From contig JABANP010000443.1 of the NCBI GenBank assembly GCA_013115135.1, forward strand, positions 1 to 43,979: a stretch of 43,979 nt of DNA, read 5' to 3'. Below are positions 1 through 10,477 of this stretch, in pieces. Origin of the DNA: Perkinsus olseni (lineage: Eukaryota > Perkinsozoa > Perkinsida > Perkinsidae). The notes beneath the pieces were generated by a model. The model had not been told where the DNA came from, searched no databases, and saw only the letters and a program-made list of their open reading frames with translations. Numbering within the stretch: position 1 is the stretch's first letter; the number at the start of each line of letters is the position of its first letter. A program made the translations under genes and the position numbers.

Positions 1-485
1 GCGTCCGTGATGCCTCACCTAGAACTGATGACGGTTGCCGTCCGTTGGGCCAACCTCTGCAGTCGTAGTCAGGCAGGAAGTCGTCATCACTCGCTGCCGT
101 CCGGAAGACTCGAGGTAACAACAATAGCAGCCGCGAGACTAACATCGGTTGGTGATCGGGAATCCTCTGATGCCAACGGTTTATTCCTGTTCTATCCTAA
201 TACAACGGCTAAGAGAATTGGCTTCCTTCGGATACACGCAGCCATTTATGAGCGATACATCAGCCCCCAGTGTATTTAATGAATCAATGGTGGACCACGC
301 TGCTGGTCAGCGATATGAACTTCCCCACTTTTGAAGACCTCGATATTGCGTTCTCGTCTCTATCCAGTAGTCCACGGTCCGAGCAGTCACTTTCAGCTCG
401 AAGGTCGATGAGTCCCCACTCTAAATTAACTCCAAAGTCAACTATCAAAAATGAGGAGAAACTGTCGTCTTCATTAGTAAGAGTT
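1..485. other. No gene recognised
   Basis: Only short overlapping ORFs on both strands are seen here, none with recognisable domains or phase-consistent splice junctions. The stretch lies downstream of TYW3 and probably holds its 3' flank. Confidence 0.5.
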
Positions 486-1742
486 TCACTCTGATGGGGT
501 GAAATCCTCGCAGGTGGGCATGTCGACGCCCTCAAGGACCTTTTTCACGGCCTCGGTCACTTCGTCGATGCGCTCGAAGTTCCTCCGAAGCTTCTCATTG
601 GCTGCCTTAATCAACCAGTCAGCAGCCGGACCTGTGTACCTACAGGAGCAATCGCGCTCGCCCGATTGATCGGTTAGAAGAATGCTTTTACAAGTCCTGG
701 CCCTGAACACGGATCGGAGCGTCGATACGATCCTCTCCCTCGACCGCAATGAGCACTTTCTTGCAGTCTTCGGGGGAGCTCGCCTGAGACCAATGAAGAA
801 ATCTCCATCCTCACACGCCAGAGCCCGATTTGCGGAGACGCTCAGGTCTGATGGTCTATCAGTGATAGGGTGTTACTGAACGGGCTAACTAGCGAGCCTA
901 TGAACAAAAATGAACCTATGAAACGATACCACTCCAATCGAAGAATAGACTACTCGAATAGAGATCCATGAGCTCGGAGGACCGCAAGAGACGGGGCGAA
1001 GTTTGCTCACCTGAATGCTGCGTATCATACTAAGAGGCAAAACCGTCCTGAACCCTCGAACGAGCTTCATGGCAGACTCTAGAGAGCTGCAAGCGACGTG
1101 GAGAATAATCGGCTCGAACTGACACGAGGAACGCATAGCGAAGATCCTGTACTCAGCAACATACGTTGACCACCTACCTTGAGCCATAGGAAGGGCTCTT
1201 CTTCGGGTGGAGGAAGGTTCTGCAGGTAGTCGGTAGGGATGTAATCGTGGGATATACCGTACCGATGCATAAAGTGTCCATCAGTCTTGCTCTGCGTGGA
1301 CTCACCGGCCCAGACCTGCAGGGAAGAGTGTTCAAATAGATCAAGTGTCCACGTGAGGAATGACTGACTGCCCTTCAGCGAAGAGACAGAAGTCTCAGGT
1401 CACTTTCCCGAGCAATGGTTGGGTCAACTGAGTCAAACGGTTCTTCCGTTATTCAGCACAAATTCTCTCCAAGAACGCTCTATGATTCCGAATGCCCCGA
1501 CTCACCTGAACTCGTCCACTACAGCTGCTCGTCGTATAGTAGTCGTCACTTGAATTGATGAGGTCACAGAGAGGTATCGTCGCTGAGTCCCAGCTGCCCT
1601 TGGACGACTTGTCGGCCTTCGTCAAGGCGTTCTTCTTCTGGTTCAAGAACTGCTTCACGGTGTAAGAAGGGGACTGCCTTTTCGACATCATGGACAAAGC
1701 AAGCACTACTGAACACGCGGACGAATTAGACGCCGGGTCCAT
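486..1742 (-). CDS. TYW3: tRNA wybutosine-synthesizing protein 3 (TYW3), five exons
   Basis: Five minus-strand exons join in phase: 1742-1506, 1315-1178, 1118-1011, 783-692 and 639-486 (stop), giving about 242 residues; human TYW3 has 259. Seen in the sequence: an N-terminal KADKSSKGSWD block, the family signature TTSSCSGR near residue 73, FEPIILHVAC, and a C-terminal AADWLIKAANEKLRRN helix. TYW3 is the SAM-dependent methyltransferase of wybutosine synthesis, acting after TYW1 and TYW2 on tRNA-Phe position 37. The start is uncertain: ATG at 1742 is chosen because the frame stays open, but two adjacent ATGs at 1691 and 1688 are nearer the usual N-terminus and would shorten the protein by 17-18 residues. 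The next gene upstream on the same strand is TRDMT1, 313 nt away. The assignment rests on motif recall, not on a database search. Confidence 0.82.
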
Positions 1743-2055
1743 AGGTACCGGGGCACTCTCCAAAGGCAGGACCTTGTCTAAAGGAGATTCTCGAAAAATA
1801 TGTCCCGATATCAACTGAAGCGAGCTAGAGCCTTAGCGTAAAAAGCGTTAAATAGGAACAGTTCAATTTTCCGAGGGAGATCAAACCCCCCGTCTACGTC
1901 TATGAGTGTTCTACTACGCAACTGCCAATGCAAACAAAAGGCATCACTTCTCTGAGAGACGTCTAGACACAACCGGTCACCGGCCAGTGGTCGGCGGCCA
2001 TCCCATCCTCCACGTCGGCTTATCCAGTGGCAAGTTGATCTGGACAGCCAGCCCT

Positions 2056-3673
2056 TCAGCTCCTTCCGCGTGCCAAGAAATCACCAATCTCGCATACAGT
2101 GATGATCCTACTCACCACCTCAGGATTCAGAGAGTTTCCGAGCATGCCGACCAAGGCCCTCACCGGAACCTCCAGCTCTTCCACATCAGTACACAGCGAC
2201 GCCGTTACATCCTCGCCGATCTTCGGTCGCTTCTCCCTAGGCTCGACTGTCTCTTCGTGTTTGGAACATAGAGCCGGCCGCCAACGGTTACCATCAGACT
2301 TCAGCGGGAACCCCTGCAGCCGGGCGATCTCACTCGGCGTGAAATACCGTAGCTGACCGACCAGTTCAGTCATGCTCTTCAAGTCACGGAAATGAGGTCT
2401 GCCCATTTCGTCCCACGAATCCGGCTCAGTTGGTGTTTGCGACTTGAGCAAAACACTACCCGTGCCGTTGTGGAACTTTCTGTAGGCTTTAGTAAAGCAC
2501 ATCGACTGAAGCGATTTGGCCGAGACAATGTCGAAGCAGAAACTAGAAGGCTTCTCAAGCGTCGCCTCTGGCACATCGCATGTTGTTGACAGAGAGTCCG
2601 GAGAGTCGAGGAACTGCCCAATCTCGCGGGATGCATACTCGCAATCACATTCGATGTCACCCATGACCAGTTCGAAGCCCTCTTGGCCAGGAATGGGAGT
2701 CACTACCTCCTTGGACTCGACCCGCACTGACTTCTCGTTGCAGTGCGCGCATGGGATGCTCTTGTACACTGTGAGCGAGAGAGTCTTCGCGTCGTCCGCT
2801 GTCCCAGATGGAAGCTTCGAGAACGCCGCCTCAGCTCGTATGGCAACCAAGTAGAATCTGCTCCGCGAGTTGGGGAAGCCAAATTGCATCGGGCTCAACA
2901 TAAAGCCACGGCAGCGGTAGCCGCCGATCTTGTGCAGTGTATGCAAGAGCTCGCACAGAGAAGCTGATCTCTCGAAGTGGACGACGTTCTCGAGCAGAAT
3001 AACTCGAGGAGGATTCTTCATTTTCCCGAGAACCTAACATGAAATCTACTTTCTATCATTCGCCGATGGTCCAGCGACCTCGATGATTCTTCCGAGTGCG
3101 TTAGCTCGGCAGTCATCCGAATCCTGCTGCTTCCCCTGTCGAGTGTATGGCTGACATGGAGGACTCATCGTCCACATCACCGCATCCATTGAGTCAAACC
3201 ACTTAACACCTGATGCAATGCACTCAAGCTTCACTGTCAGCGCTCTGTAATTTCAGCCTGCCGTTCGATTCGGTACCAAAATGGGAGGACGTTCAGAAAC
3301 CGTGTACAGCTAAACTACTAAAGTCTTTATCCTCTGAAAATGGCGCATACCCTAGCAGAGCTCTCTGTAACGCTTTCAATCCGGTGGAAGAGAAGCCCCG
3401 TCGCCATTCAAATTACCGGCAGACGCAATATTCTTAGCCTGCGGTTTGTCCCCGTAGCTCTTGTTATACACCTTGTTCGATTCCGTGTTGACGTCAACAG
3501 CTGTTATCGTGGTAGACCTACGAACCCACTCATAAATGAGGCACGGCCAATCGATCGACCGATCGATTATAATCCCATCCCCAATACTACTGGATTCCAG
3601 CCGAGGCCAATGCACATCGCATACCGCCGATGCCGCTGAAGAGCTCCAGAATTTTAACTTCGTGAGGAGCCAT
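2056..3673 (-). CDS. TRDMT1: tRNA (cytosine-5)-methyltransferase TRDMT1 / DNMT2, four exons
   Basis: Minus-strand exons 3673-3591, 3517-3417, 3233-3079 and 3033-2056 (stop) join in phase to about 438 residues (human 391). Exon 1 carries SAM motif I (LELFSGIGGM) directly after the start Met. Exon 2 carries AVDVNT (motif II). Exon 3 carries motif IV, SPPCQPYTRQG, with the catalytic Cys at about residue 88. Exon 4 carries ILLENVVHFE (motif VI), FPNSRSRFYLVA (motif VIII), the DNMT2-specific signature CFTKAY, and the C-terminal LRYFTPSEIARLQGFP and LGNSLNPEVV blocks. DNMT2 enzymes methylate C38 of tRNA-Asp and related tRNAs; the CFTKAY signature argues against a DNA methyltransferase. The extra length lies mainly between motif VIII and CFTKAY and just before LGNSLN. 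The first three introns are short (73, 183 and 45 nt). The start is well placed because motif I normally begins a few residues from the N-terminus. Confidence 0.93.
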
Positions 3674-4506
3674 GACAGCTTGAGGGAAAGACAAACTGCG
3701 ACCAAAGCGCGAAAGATCTCCATTATTCGGGGTCAGACAAAAGGGTCGCCCGCGAGAAGAGGTTGGTGGAGAGGACGCATTCAGTAGGCTTCATGACACC
3801 AAGATCTGAAATCGTCCAAACAATGACAATGATACCTCCACTGGTCGAAAATCCGCTGGAAAAGGTCTCTATTAGAGACTCGCCAAATAATTCCTCCGAA
3901 ACCAGAACTCTACGACGACCAGGATAGAGCCTTTGATAGGGCAATCGAAAACGGGGAGGAATCATGCACGACAGCTGCTGATAATTGAGAGCAACTCAAC
4001 TAGCCTTGCGACCGGAGAATATCCTGCGAGAGGCGCGTGGCCCCGTCACGAAAACCCGAGTACCGAGATGTCTCTGCTAATGAGAAAGCTCAACAGGTGA
4101 CGTTGCAACTGCGGACCAGAAAGATCCCCACAACGTCCTCAATGATATAGAAAGAAATGATCATTTCGCCCTGTAAGCTGGAGATAGCGTAGCTAACCTC
4201 TGAAAGTGTCGGCTCTCAGCACATCAAGTCAGGACTACAATAATTACGAGGAGTCCATTCTCTCACTCATGCCAACGTGCACCATGAGTGATGTTACGTG
4301 CAGAATTACAACCTAGCAGGGTAGCGAATACGAACAAGCTTCACGAAAGAAAGCACGCCGCGGTGACGTCCTTTGAGTCGTTAGATAATCCTCCCACCTC
4401 GGGTTTTTTCATTCTGAAAGGGGAGAAACAACACCGAATGGAGACTTCCATGCGACAGCGAGCGACGAAGGTGAAAATTTCAGTCCACCTTAGGTCACTG
4501 CCTCAT
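3674..4506. other. Intergenic stretch, no gene recognised
   Basis: This is the 5' flank of TRDMT1 and the 3' flank of the next minus-strand gene. A minus-strand ORF at 3965-3723 contains one hydrophobic stretch but no recognisable domain; I treat it as unsupported. Confidence 0.4.
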
Positions 4507-5372
4507 TTATATTGGCCGAGTGGGGGCATTGAGATACAGAAAGTCAAAGCCATCGATAACTCCCAAGTGACTCTCGCCGTGAATCAAACATAAGCCCTTT
4601 TTTAGGACAGAACTTGGCCTTGGCGAGCACCAGCACCGCTCCTCAGAAAATTCAACTGCGGACTGAGATGAGGAGAGATCAGACGCGAAGATTGACCAGG
4701 TAGCTCACGGCGGGTAGAGAATCCTCAATGCCATGTCCGCTACAAACAAAGTTTCCAGCTTCAGAGTCACTGAGGAGGCGACAAAATTCTCGAACACCGG
4801 AAGATGGGAGAACGCTCACTTTGAAAATGTCGAAGACACACCGCCCAGCTCGTCTTGCCGAGGCATCTGGCAAACACGAGAAATTCGGTTTCCGAAAGTC
4901 ACGACTGATGCTCACCCAAGTGACAGGGGAAGTGCCGCTGTAGTGCCTCATATGGTCCCCAAGCATCCTGAGGCAGGAAGAGAAGTATTAAGGACGATTG
5001 GGACACACTGTGTGTCACACACACCACGGGAATAAAGGCCGAGGAAAATCCCGGGTCGGGATTCCCGATCCAAGGCACCGAGCGAGATATTAGCACCGAC
5101 ATACTCGGGATAGGGGTTGGTGAGCGCCAGTTAACTCACTCGGACGGCGGTAGGATGAGGAAGGCGGTGTCCTGGACATGATTAGGGGGAAGGGAGAAGG
5201 CAGCTGGCTCCGGCGGCGAGGGCGATGGATGCAGCGTCGGCGTTGAGGGTAACGAGCGCCTGAGAGAGAAGAATTAGACTGGGAAGAGAAAGGGAGATTC
5301 TTACTTGGAGACGGACGGCTGATAGACGATATTTCTAATCGGGCTCAAGGTATCCAGAAGAGATACAAACAT
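4507..5372 (-). CDS. Unrecognised six-exon protein
   Basis: Six minus-strand exons join without a phase conflict: 5372-5305, 5259-5140, 4967-4916, 4866-4820, 4769-4709 and 4662-4507. Each is bounded by GT and AG, the donors mostly GTGAG or GTAAG. The product would be about 167 residues. It opens with MFVSLLDTLSPIRN, continues with a Pro/Ser-rich segment (TPTLHPSPSPPEP), and has a mid-section containing DSEAGNFVCSGHGIEDS. No enzyme motif, signal peptide or membrane segment is obvious. I do not recognise the family. The phase-consistent chain and the ATG at 5372 support a real gene; the last exon is the least certain part and could be split further or read through into intron. Confidence 0.5.
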
Positions 5373-6645
5373 TGAAAATTGAGATTATGCGACGAGATGT
5401 AACTGCGACCGTGCGTCGTGGTCTCCCCCCTGCCCTATTCTGTATCTTGCACGGTCGACCTCAAGATACCCAAGGCGCGCAGCAGCAAGCGCTTGCGTGC
5501 ATTTTTTTGGGCGTGCGCCATCTCCAGCGCGCACCTCAAAACCCATTCCAATGCAAGCTGTCTGTCGTAAGGAGGCACCTTCGGGGATCTGGATGCCTCA
5601 GTCTACAGTTCGGGGATTCGCTTGCCCTCTCAGGTTCCGAAGCGGGTTTCGGGTTCCCTTCCCCGGCTTCAATCGCAATTCAGGGGTGTGTTCTGGTGCT
5701 CTGGGTTCTCTGTTTGGGACTGTGCCTTGGGTTTTGTCCACGTACCTCGACCCAAGCGGTTGCCTGGTGCGCCCGGATTCCTACGGATGCGGTTCACCTC
5801 CGTTACGCTTCGGCGATATCGAGGAAAGCGAATAAGACGCTCATTGATCGTTCGAAGGGCGATCCGAGAAACCGTCGTGACTAGGGATCGATCCGGGGGT
5901 CTTTCGCAGTTGAAATGGAGTCTGGCCCTCACATAGTGTCATCGCCCAACGTACGGAGCAGCATCGCAGGCGCCCAGCCAGTGCCGAGGTGCACTCGGTG
6001 CAATTGCGTGAAGCATCTCCACGGACCACAGGTATGAGGTCAAGCATGTAAGATACAAAATAGCTCAACTTCTCAGTGCCCTCGAGACGGTGTCCTTGAT
6101 CGAAACTCTTGCTATCCGCCCCCTCCCACCGTTGAAATGCCACGGGGAGGCAGGACGCCGCCACCGTACGGACACGAAGTCAAGGTACTCAGCGGCCGTT
6201 TCTTACACGTTCCCCTTTCTTACGTATCTTTAGGTCGACCGTTGGTGGTCTCCCAGCAATGGTAGTGACCCTCGAGACCGATACATGGAGGTACTACCAC
6301 CGCAGCCCAGACCACCAACCGAGCCCACTGGAGAGGGGCACAGAGGACGGCCATAGTAGTGATCAGGGATGGAGGAAACTACTTCGCCGTCGGGTTAGCG
6401 AAACCCTCCTCACATAGCATCGGGAGTTCCGCTGTTGCGTGCATCTTCTGGAGTGCATCAGGCGGTGCAATGAGGTTCGTGCTCATAACAGCCGGGCCTC
6501 CATTGCCGTGTGGGATGCAATATTCCATGATTCTGAGTAGAGTGCAATACTGCATGCATGATCCGCTATCTCGCCTGGGGGAGGTTTTCGCATAATTCTC
6601 GTGAATTAACACCACGCTTCCTCTTTCTCGCCACGGTCCTAGCTA
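5373..6645. other. No gene recognised
   Basis: Open frames of up to 170 codons occur on the plus strand around 5372-5936, but they overlap in three frames and show no domain; base composition, not selection, probably keeps them open. Nothing with a consistent splice structure was found. Confidence 0.35.
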
Positions 6646-6816
6646 ATGATGGCTCCAAGAAGCGGTTTGCTTCGGTGTTTGCAGCCAGGGTTCGTTCCTT
6701 CCTCAGCTCATACCAGACTAGCAGCCCTCGGTGGGCCCAGCCTGAGTCTTCCTACCCGGAGGTCCGACCCCAACACAGCAGGCAGCAGTATGGAGTACCG
6801 CCGTCTCGGACGTTAG
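6646..6816 (+). CDS. Possible first exon with mitochondrial-type presequence
   Basis: ATG-ATG at 6646 opens a 56-codon frame rich in Arg, Ser and Leu and nearly free of acidic residues at its start (MMAPRSGLLRCLQPGF), as in mitochondrial transit peptides. It ends in SSMEYRRLGR, which resembles the first strand of aldo-keto reductases, but no following aldo-keto reductase exon could be found, so that identity is not claimed. It could instead be the first exon of the unrecognised plus-strand gene around 7-8.3 kb. Confidence 0.22.
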   Translation: MMAPRSGLLRCLQPGFVPSSAHTRLAALGGPSLSLPTRRSDPNTAGSSMEYRRLGR

Positions 6817-7030
6817 CGGTTGAGCCTAACCAATACCGATCACCTCAACGGAAGTAGAACTTTCTCATGACTCTTCTCGGGTCTTCGGATGTTTTGCAGG
6901 TTGAGTCCATTGTCGGTTCGCCACTCATCGGCCGACAGAAGTGAGGAGTGCCGAGTTTTAAGGCAACAAATTTTCGCATTGGCACAAAGCCTGGCTGGTA
7001 GTATGCTTTTGGGCTCGTCGTTTCTCGAGT

Positions 7031-7913
7031 GTGAGCTCAGGGGTTTGTGCGTCCTGGTATAATGCAGCGTCGCCGCCAGCGGGTGAAGGACACCCTCGGC
7101 GCGGTCGAGGGCCGGACGAGCTTGCTCAGAATGGAAGCCATCCTAGCGCCGATGCTGTCGGTCGGCTGCTGTTGGATTATCTGCATCCGTGCCGGCCCAC
7201 CGACCAAGTCATTGAAGAGCTGTTTCGGTAATACATGGGAGCGGGCCGTCTGTCCCATGTGGCTTTCCACTTTTCTTTTTAGGAACGTTTACTACACAGT
7301 AGGGACTCGTCGGGCGAGAGGATGCACAGTACCCCCACCACCGGATAGCGCACCGTACTTCAGAGAGCGAAGAGTGCTCGCCCCGCCAGGCTCGACCCTG
7401 TCGGGAGGAGGGGGTGCAGTATTTGCCCCTCATAGTGGAAGTAATTCGGTACTTCATCACCGTGCCTGCGGATTCCAGTGCGCTCTGATTTCTGTTTCCG
7501 AGAAGCTGCCCTTGTGGTATACGGCTACTGGTGGTGCATTCCGCCCTCCGCTAGATACGATAGTTCGCCATGGTGACTGGTGGAGAGCAACAGTGACATC
7601 TTTTGAAGAAGCCGACACTGATGCGCAGGCAGGATCGGACGTGGCTTGCGAGGCAGTCAGAGCGGTGCTTCAAAGGCTCATGGGCATCAGCATACGGAGG
7701 TACTGTTGTTGCTCTTGTCGTTCGCCAGCGAAAACTGCTCTCTCGTGCAGAATTGATGTTTTCCCGTCGGGACGACAGAGTGATGTCACGTGCCAGTTGT
7801 GTGTCTCTGTTTATGATTCGGAAGATCCTAGTGCCAAGACTGCGACGGATGCATTGAAGGAGCTGAGTAGTAACTTACTACGGGTCAATGTAGTCCGCTT
7901 ATATTCCTGGTAG
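7031..7913 (+). CDS. Unrecognised coding exons
   Basis: Two protein-like blocks join across a 55-nt GT-AG intron (7228-7282) in phase. The first contains AVGRLLLDYLHPCRPTDQ and ends EELF. The second starts NVYYTVGTRRA and runs on as open frame to 7913. A further intron may begin near 7701. A late stretch (DSEDPSAKTATDALKEL) looks like one helical-repeat unit, but a single unit is too little for a HEAT assignment. One long ORF (7047-7913) covers much of the interval, but its 5' part is out of frame with the better-looking block. Family unknown. Confidence 0.3.
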
Positions 7914-7942
7914 AGCCAAAATTACTCGGCGGTTGTGCATGT

Positions 7943-8024
7943 GACACTTTGGCCGAGTGGTTAAGGCGGCGGCCTGCTAAGCCGTTGGGCTCTGCCCGCG
8001 TGGGTTCGAATCCCACAGGTGTCG
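7943..8024 (+). tRNA. tRNA-Ser (anticodon GCT)
   Basis: This 82-nt sequence folds as a class II tRNA. The acceptor arm GACACTT pairs with AGGTGTC with one G-T wobble. The D arm is serine-type (GGCCGAGTGGTTAAGGC), the anticodon loop is CTGCTAA (anticodon GCT, reading AGC/AGT codons), there is a long variable arm, and the T arm is GTGGGTTCGAATCCCAC. The discriminator base is G and a T-run follows at 8026-8031, as expected for RNA polymerase III termination. It has no intron. It lies between unrecognised plus-strand exons, so it may sit in an intron of a host gene. Confidence 0.95.
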
Positions 8025-8078
8025 TTATTTTTCAATGAAAATTTTTCATTCTTATCATAAGAATCTTATGCCCGGTAG

Positions 8079-8340
8079 TTGGTATGCCAAGAATCAAAGT
8101 GCCTTCGTATCATAGGCCGCCTCCTCATAAGCAACCGTGACGGCGAAGTCGGTAGTACGGAACTCCAGGAGCTGGTGGACCTTTCAACTTGGAAGTTCGA
8201 AGGAATCGCCGCTGAGGTAAGCCTACGAATTGATCTCTTGGCGTCCATTGTACTACGATCTGGTGCAGGTTCATAAGCTACTCCAGCAGCTGGACCAGTC
8301 AACAGCGTTGAGTAGCAGAGAGGGCGGGTCATTCCGATGA
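8079..8340 (+). CDS. Unrecognised 3'-terminal exons
   Basis: An open block ending LSTWKFEGIAAE has a clean donor after 8216 (GTAAGC). The next exon, 8269-8340, joins in phase 0 and reads VHKLLQQLDQSTALSS to a TGA. Together they look like the helical C-terminus of a protein. They could belong to the same gene as the exons at 7.0-7.9 kb, which would put the tRNA in an intron, but phases upstream cannot be verified. Confidence 0.3.
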
Positions 8341-8846
8341 CTGTAATTTACGCTATGGTGTGTAAAATTGCGTGTACACAGAAGTCATGTGGACGATGTT
8401 GATTTGCTTACGGTGTTGTGTTAAGTATGGTCTTAGTGGCACTAAGTTAGTGCTTTAGCGGAAGGGCTTGGTCTGAGCGTTTCTGAGAGGGGATTTTCGT
8501 CTGGATGGTAGCCCACTCCACACCCGAGGAGCAAGATAGAGTATACATATACTCTGATAGAGGCAGTGGGAAAGAGAGCGTAGAGCGTAATATGGGGCTC
8601 GAGACAACTTGTCAGTTATCACGCCTGAGCTTGTCTCGGACAAGCTCAGGCGTGAGAACTGGGGCCGAGTGATTCCTTAGCCAAATTCGTTGGGTCTTAA
8701 TCATCCTTCTTCCGTGCGCAGAGTGGTGCAAAGTTTCGCATGTTCTTGAGGAAGCGTGCTATTCGCTCGGACTTGCTGGGTCGGGGGTTATGTGACGGTC
8801 ACATTGCGACCTGATGCCTGTGTGATATGCCGCCGAAAGCATATTT
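8341..8846. other. Intergenic, contains a perfect hairpin
   Basis: No coding signal was found. The only structure is the inverted repeat at 8619-8655 listed separately. Confidence 0.4.
8619..8655. repeat. Perfect 17-bp inverted repeat
   Basis: The arms 8619-8635 and 8639-8655 are exact reverse complements (TCACGCCTGAGCTTGTC and its complement) around a 3-nt TCG loop. It is too long and perfect to be chance in a sequence of this size. Function unknown; it is intergenic, upstream of the BPL_N-like exons. Confidence 0.85.
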
Positions 8847-9446
8847 GTGCGTGGAGTAGCAAGTTGTAGTGGTGCATTCGGGGATTATGCGGCAGGCATA
8901 GAGAAGTTGCTCAAGAATATCCTCGGCCCCCGAGGTTTTGCGGTGATTCGGATCAATCGTGAAGAGCTCCTCGACGGAGCATGGATGAGGGACTGCCGTC
9001 TCTTCGTGATTCCAGGAGGAGCTGATTTACCGTAGGTCGGGGGGAGTGCACGCTCCACGACCTGCAACGTTGCTCGAAGTGCCGCTCATTGCTCGGTTTG
9101 AATAGAGTGAAAAACTTTTTTGGAGCGCCACGTGTTACCTGGGTGCTCATATTGCGTATTTCCCTGCGAATACTGTCAAGTTACTCAAGCTGCTGGGGTT
9201 GGATGTCGCTCCCGTGTCTGCGCGATGTGCAATTTCCTGGACTTTCAGTTTCTCCTTTCTCCGGTGTATCAGCAGGGCGCACCTCTCCTTGCCTCGATGC
9301 TGTTTTGGCTTCCTCTGCTGTTCTTTCATCTTCTTCAGGTGGGTTGAAGACCTAAACGGGAAGGGTTGCCGAATGATCCGTGCCTTCGTCGAAAGCGGCG
9401 GATCCTTTCTCGGAGTATGCGCAGGCTCCTACTTCGGCTCCAATGC
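8847..9446 (+). CDS. Biotin-protein-ligase N-terminal-like (BPL_N) domain protein, partial
   Basis: Two exons are supported: up to 9031, and 9339-9446, joining in phase across a 307-nt intron. Exon 1 has AFGDYAAGIEKLL and ends in the family block FVIPGGADLP. Exon 2 gives WVEDLNGKGCRMIRAF followed by ESGGSFLGVCAGSYFGS. This matches the amidotransferase-fold N-terminal domain found at the start of eukaryotic biotin ligases and as stand-alone proteins (GGADLPY, then GG.FLG.CAG.YY). Exon 2 ends at a GTAAG donor in phase 2. The 5' end is unclear: the open frame starts at a GTG, and an ATG (MPPKAY) lies a few bases upstream in another frame. I could not find the rest of the domain (normally VEF..GT onward) or a ligase catalytic domain downstream, so the gene is truncated, broken, or has exons I missed. 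Confidence 0.6.
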
Positions 9447-10216
9447 GTAAGACAGTTAATTCGGGAGATGGCATGCAAGAACGTGTGCATCGCTAGTCGT
9501 GGGGTTCACTCCGCGTGTGTCCGGCAAACGATACACGACATCCTCGTGACGAGGATGACAATTGCCGTGGCTAGCGGATAATCTTGCGAGCAGCTTCTAG
9601 CAGAAACTCGGATGGCATGTGTACGGATCGGGCATCTCTGTTAACTGTCGCATCCGACCTGCAGCGCAGGTTTCGGCATACTGATTATACGCGTGTCACA
9701 GAACCCGGTTTCCCAGCGTAAGCACCAATCGAGCAGCAAGTACTCGCTGTGCCGCAGCCCACAGCGGTGTCGATGCTCTGCTCTCACTCGCTTATCGAGT
9801 GACCACTAGCAAGGAATCACTGGCGGTGATTCACTGAGTTACTCTATGAGGTCCTCGCTTCTCACTCATCATTCAACAGCTTTGTCACACTCTGGCCATA
9901 GTATGCTAGGTTGCGGCTATGAAGGAACTCCGGCCGGTGACGGCTCCGGGTGCGTTTCAATGGGGCATATCAAGAAAATGCATGCCGACCTTTACTTCGG
10001 GCGTGTCAAGTGCAGGAGAGTCAGGTATCTCGGAATGAAGACGCAGAAGAATGGCAATCAGTAGTGTCCGGCTAGCGGAAACCTGCTCAAGCAAACCCGA
10101 AAACTCAACCGGGTTTCTCGGTTGAACGCTGGTGCCGAACATGCTACGATGAAGGTCCTTGCGACGGTGGCCGGTCTGCAGACGCAACGGCTGCGGGCAT
10201 ATCTGCGTTGACCTGA
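9447..10216. other. No gene recognised
   Basis: Remaining exons of the BPL_N-like gene would be expected here, but none with the expected motifs or phase was found. A short frame at 9846-10064 has no recognisable content. Confidence 0.35.
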
Positions 10217-10477
10217 GTGACCATTGAAGAGGCACTCAAGACTGTTATCGCTGAGACCCGGCTCAACCTAGAACCAGCTCGGAGATGGGTGAGCGTTTCG
10301 GTCGCTCAACTGACAGGAACCTTGAGCCCGAACCTTATAGCGGTCCTCGGAGCAGTATGTCTAGCAGAAAACTTCACAACCGGATTAGTAGCAGTCGCCT
10401 CCGCAGTGGTACTGCACTGGTGGAGACTGGTATCATTCCTTGAACGGCATCTCCCGCGACTAGGGCGATCCTTTTGA
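10217..10477 (+). CDS. Small hydrophobic ORF, unrecognised
   Basis: An 86-codon open frame ends with TGA at 10477. It starts with TIEEALKTVIAETRLNLEP, then has a hydrophobic stretch (LIAVLGAVCLAENF and LVAVASAVVLHWW) that could be one or two membrane helices, then a basic tail. It lacks an ATG at the frame start, so it would have to be a terminal exon reached by splicing. Nothing identifies its family. Confidence 0.25.
   Translation: MTIEEALKTVIAETRLNLEPARRWVSVSVAQLTGTLSPNLIAVLGAVCLAENFTTGLVAVASAVVLHWWRLVSFLERHLPRLGRSF

Noticed and set aside
2056..2660. Plus-strand and alternative minus-strand ORFs over the TRDMT1 gene
   Set aside because: They are shadows of the 326-codon last exon of TRDMT1.
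5372..5936. Overlapping plus- and minus-strand ORFs of 87-170 codons
   Set aside because: Three frames are open at once with no domain or splice context, so compositional bias is the likelier cause.
6789..6816. SSMEYRRLGR as the start of an aldo-keto reductase
   Set aside because: No aldo-keto reductase catalytic motif follows on either strand in the next 2 kb.
7047..7913. 288-codon plus-strand ORF as a single-exon gene
   Set aside because: Its first part is out of frame with a better protein-like block, and a 55-nt GT-AG intron joins that block to the second part. A single-exon gene would be atypical here.
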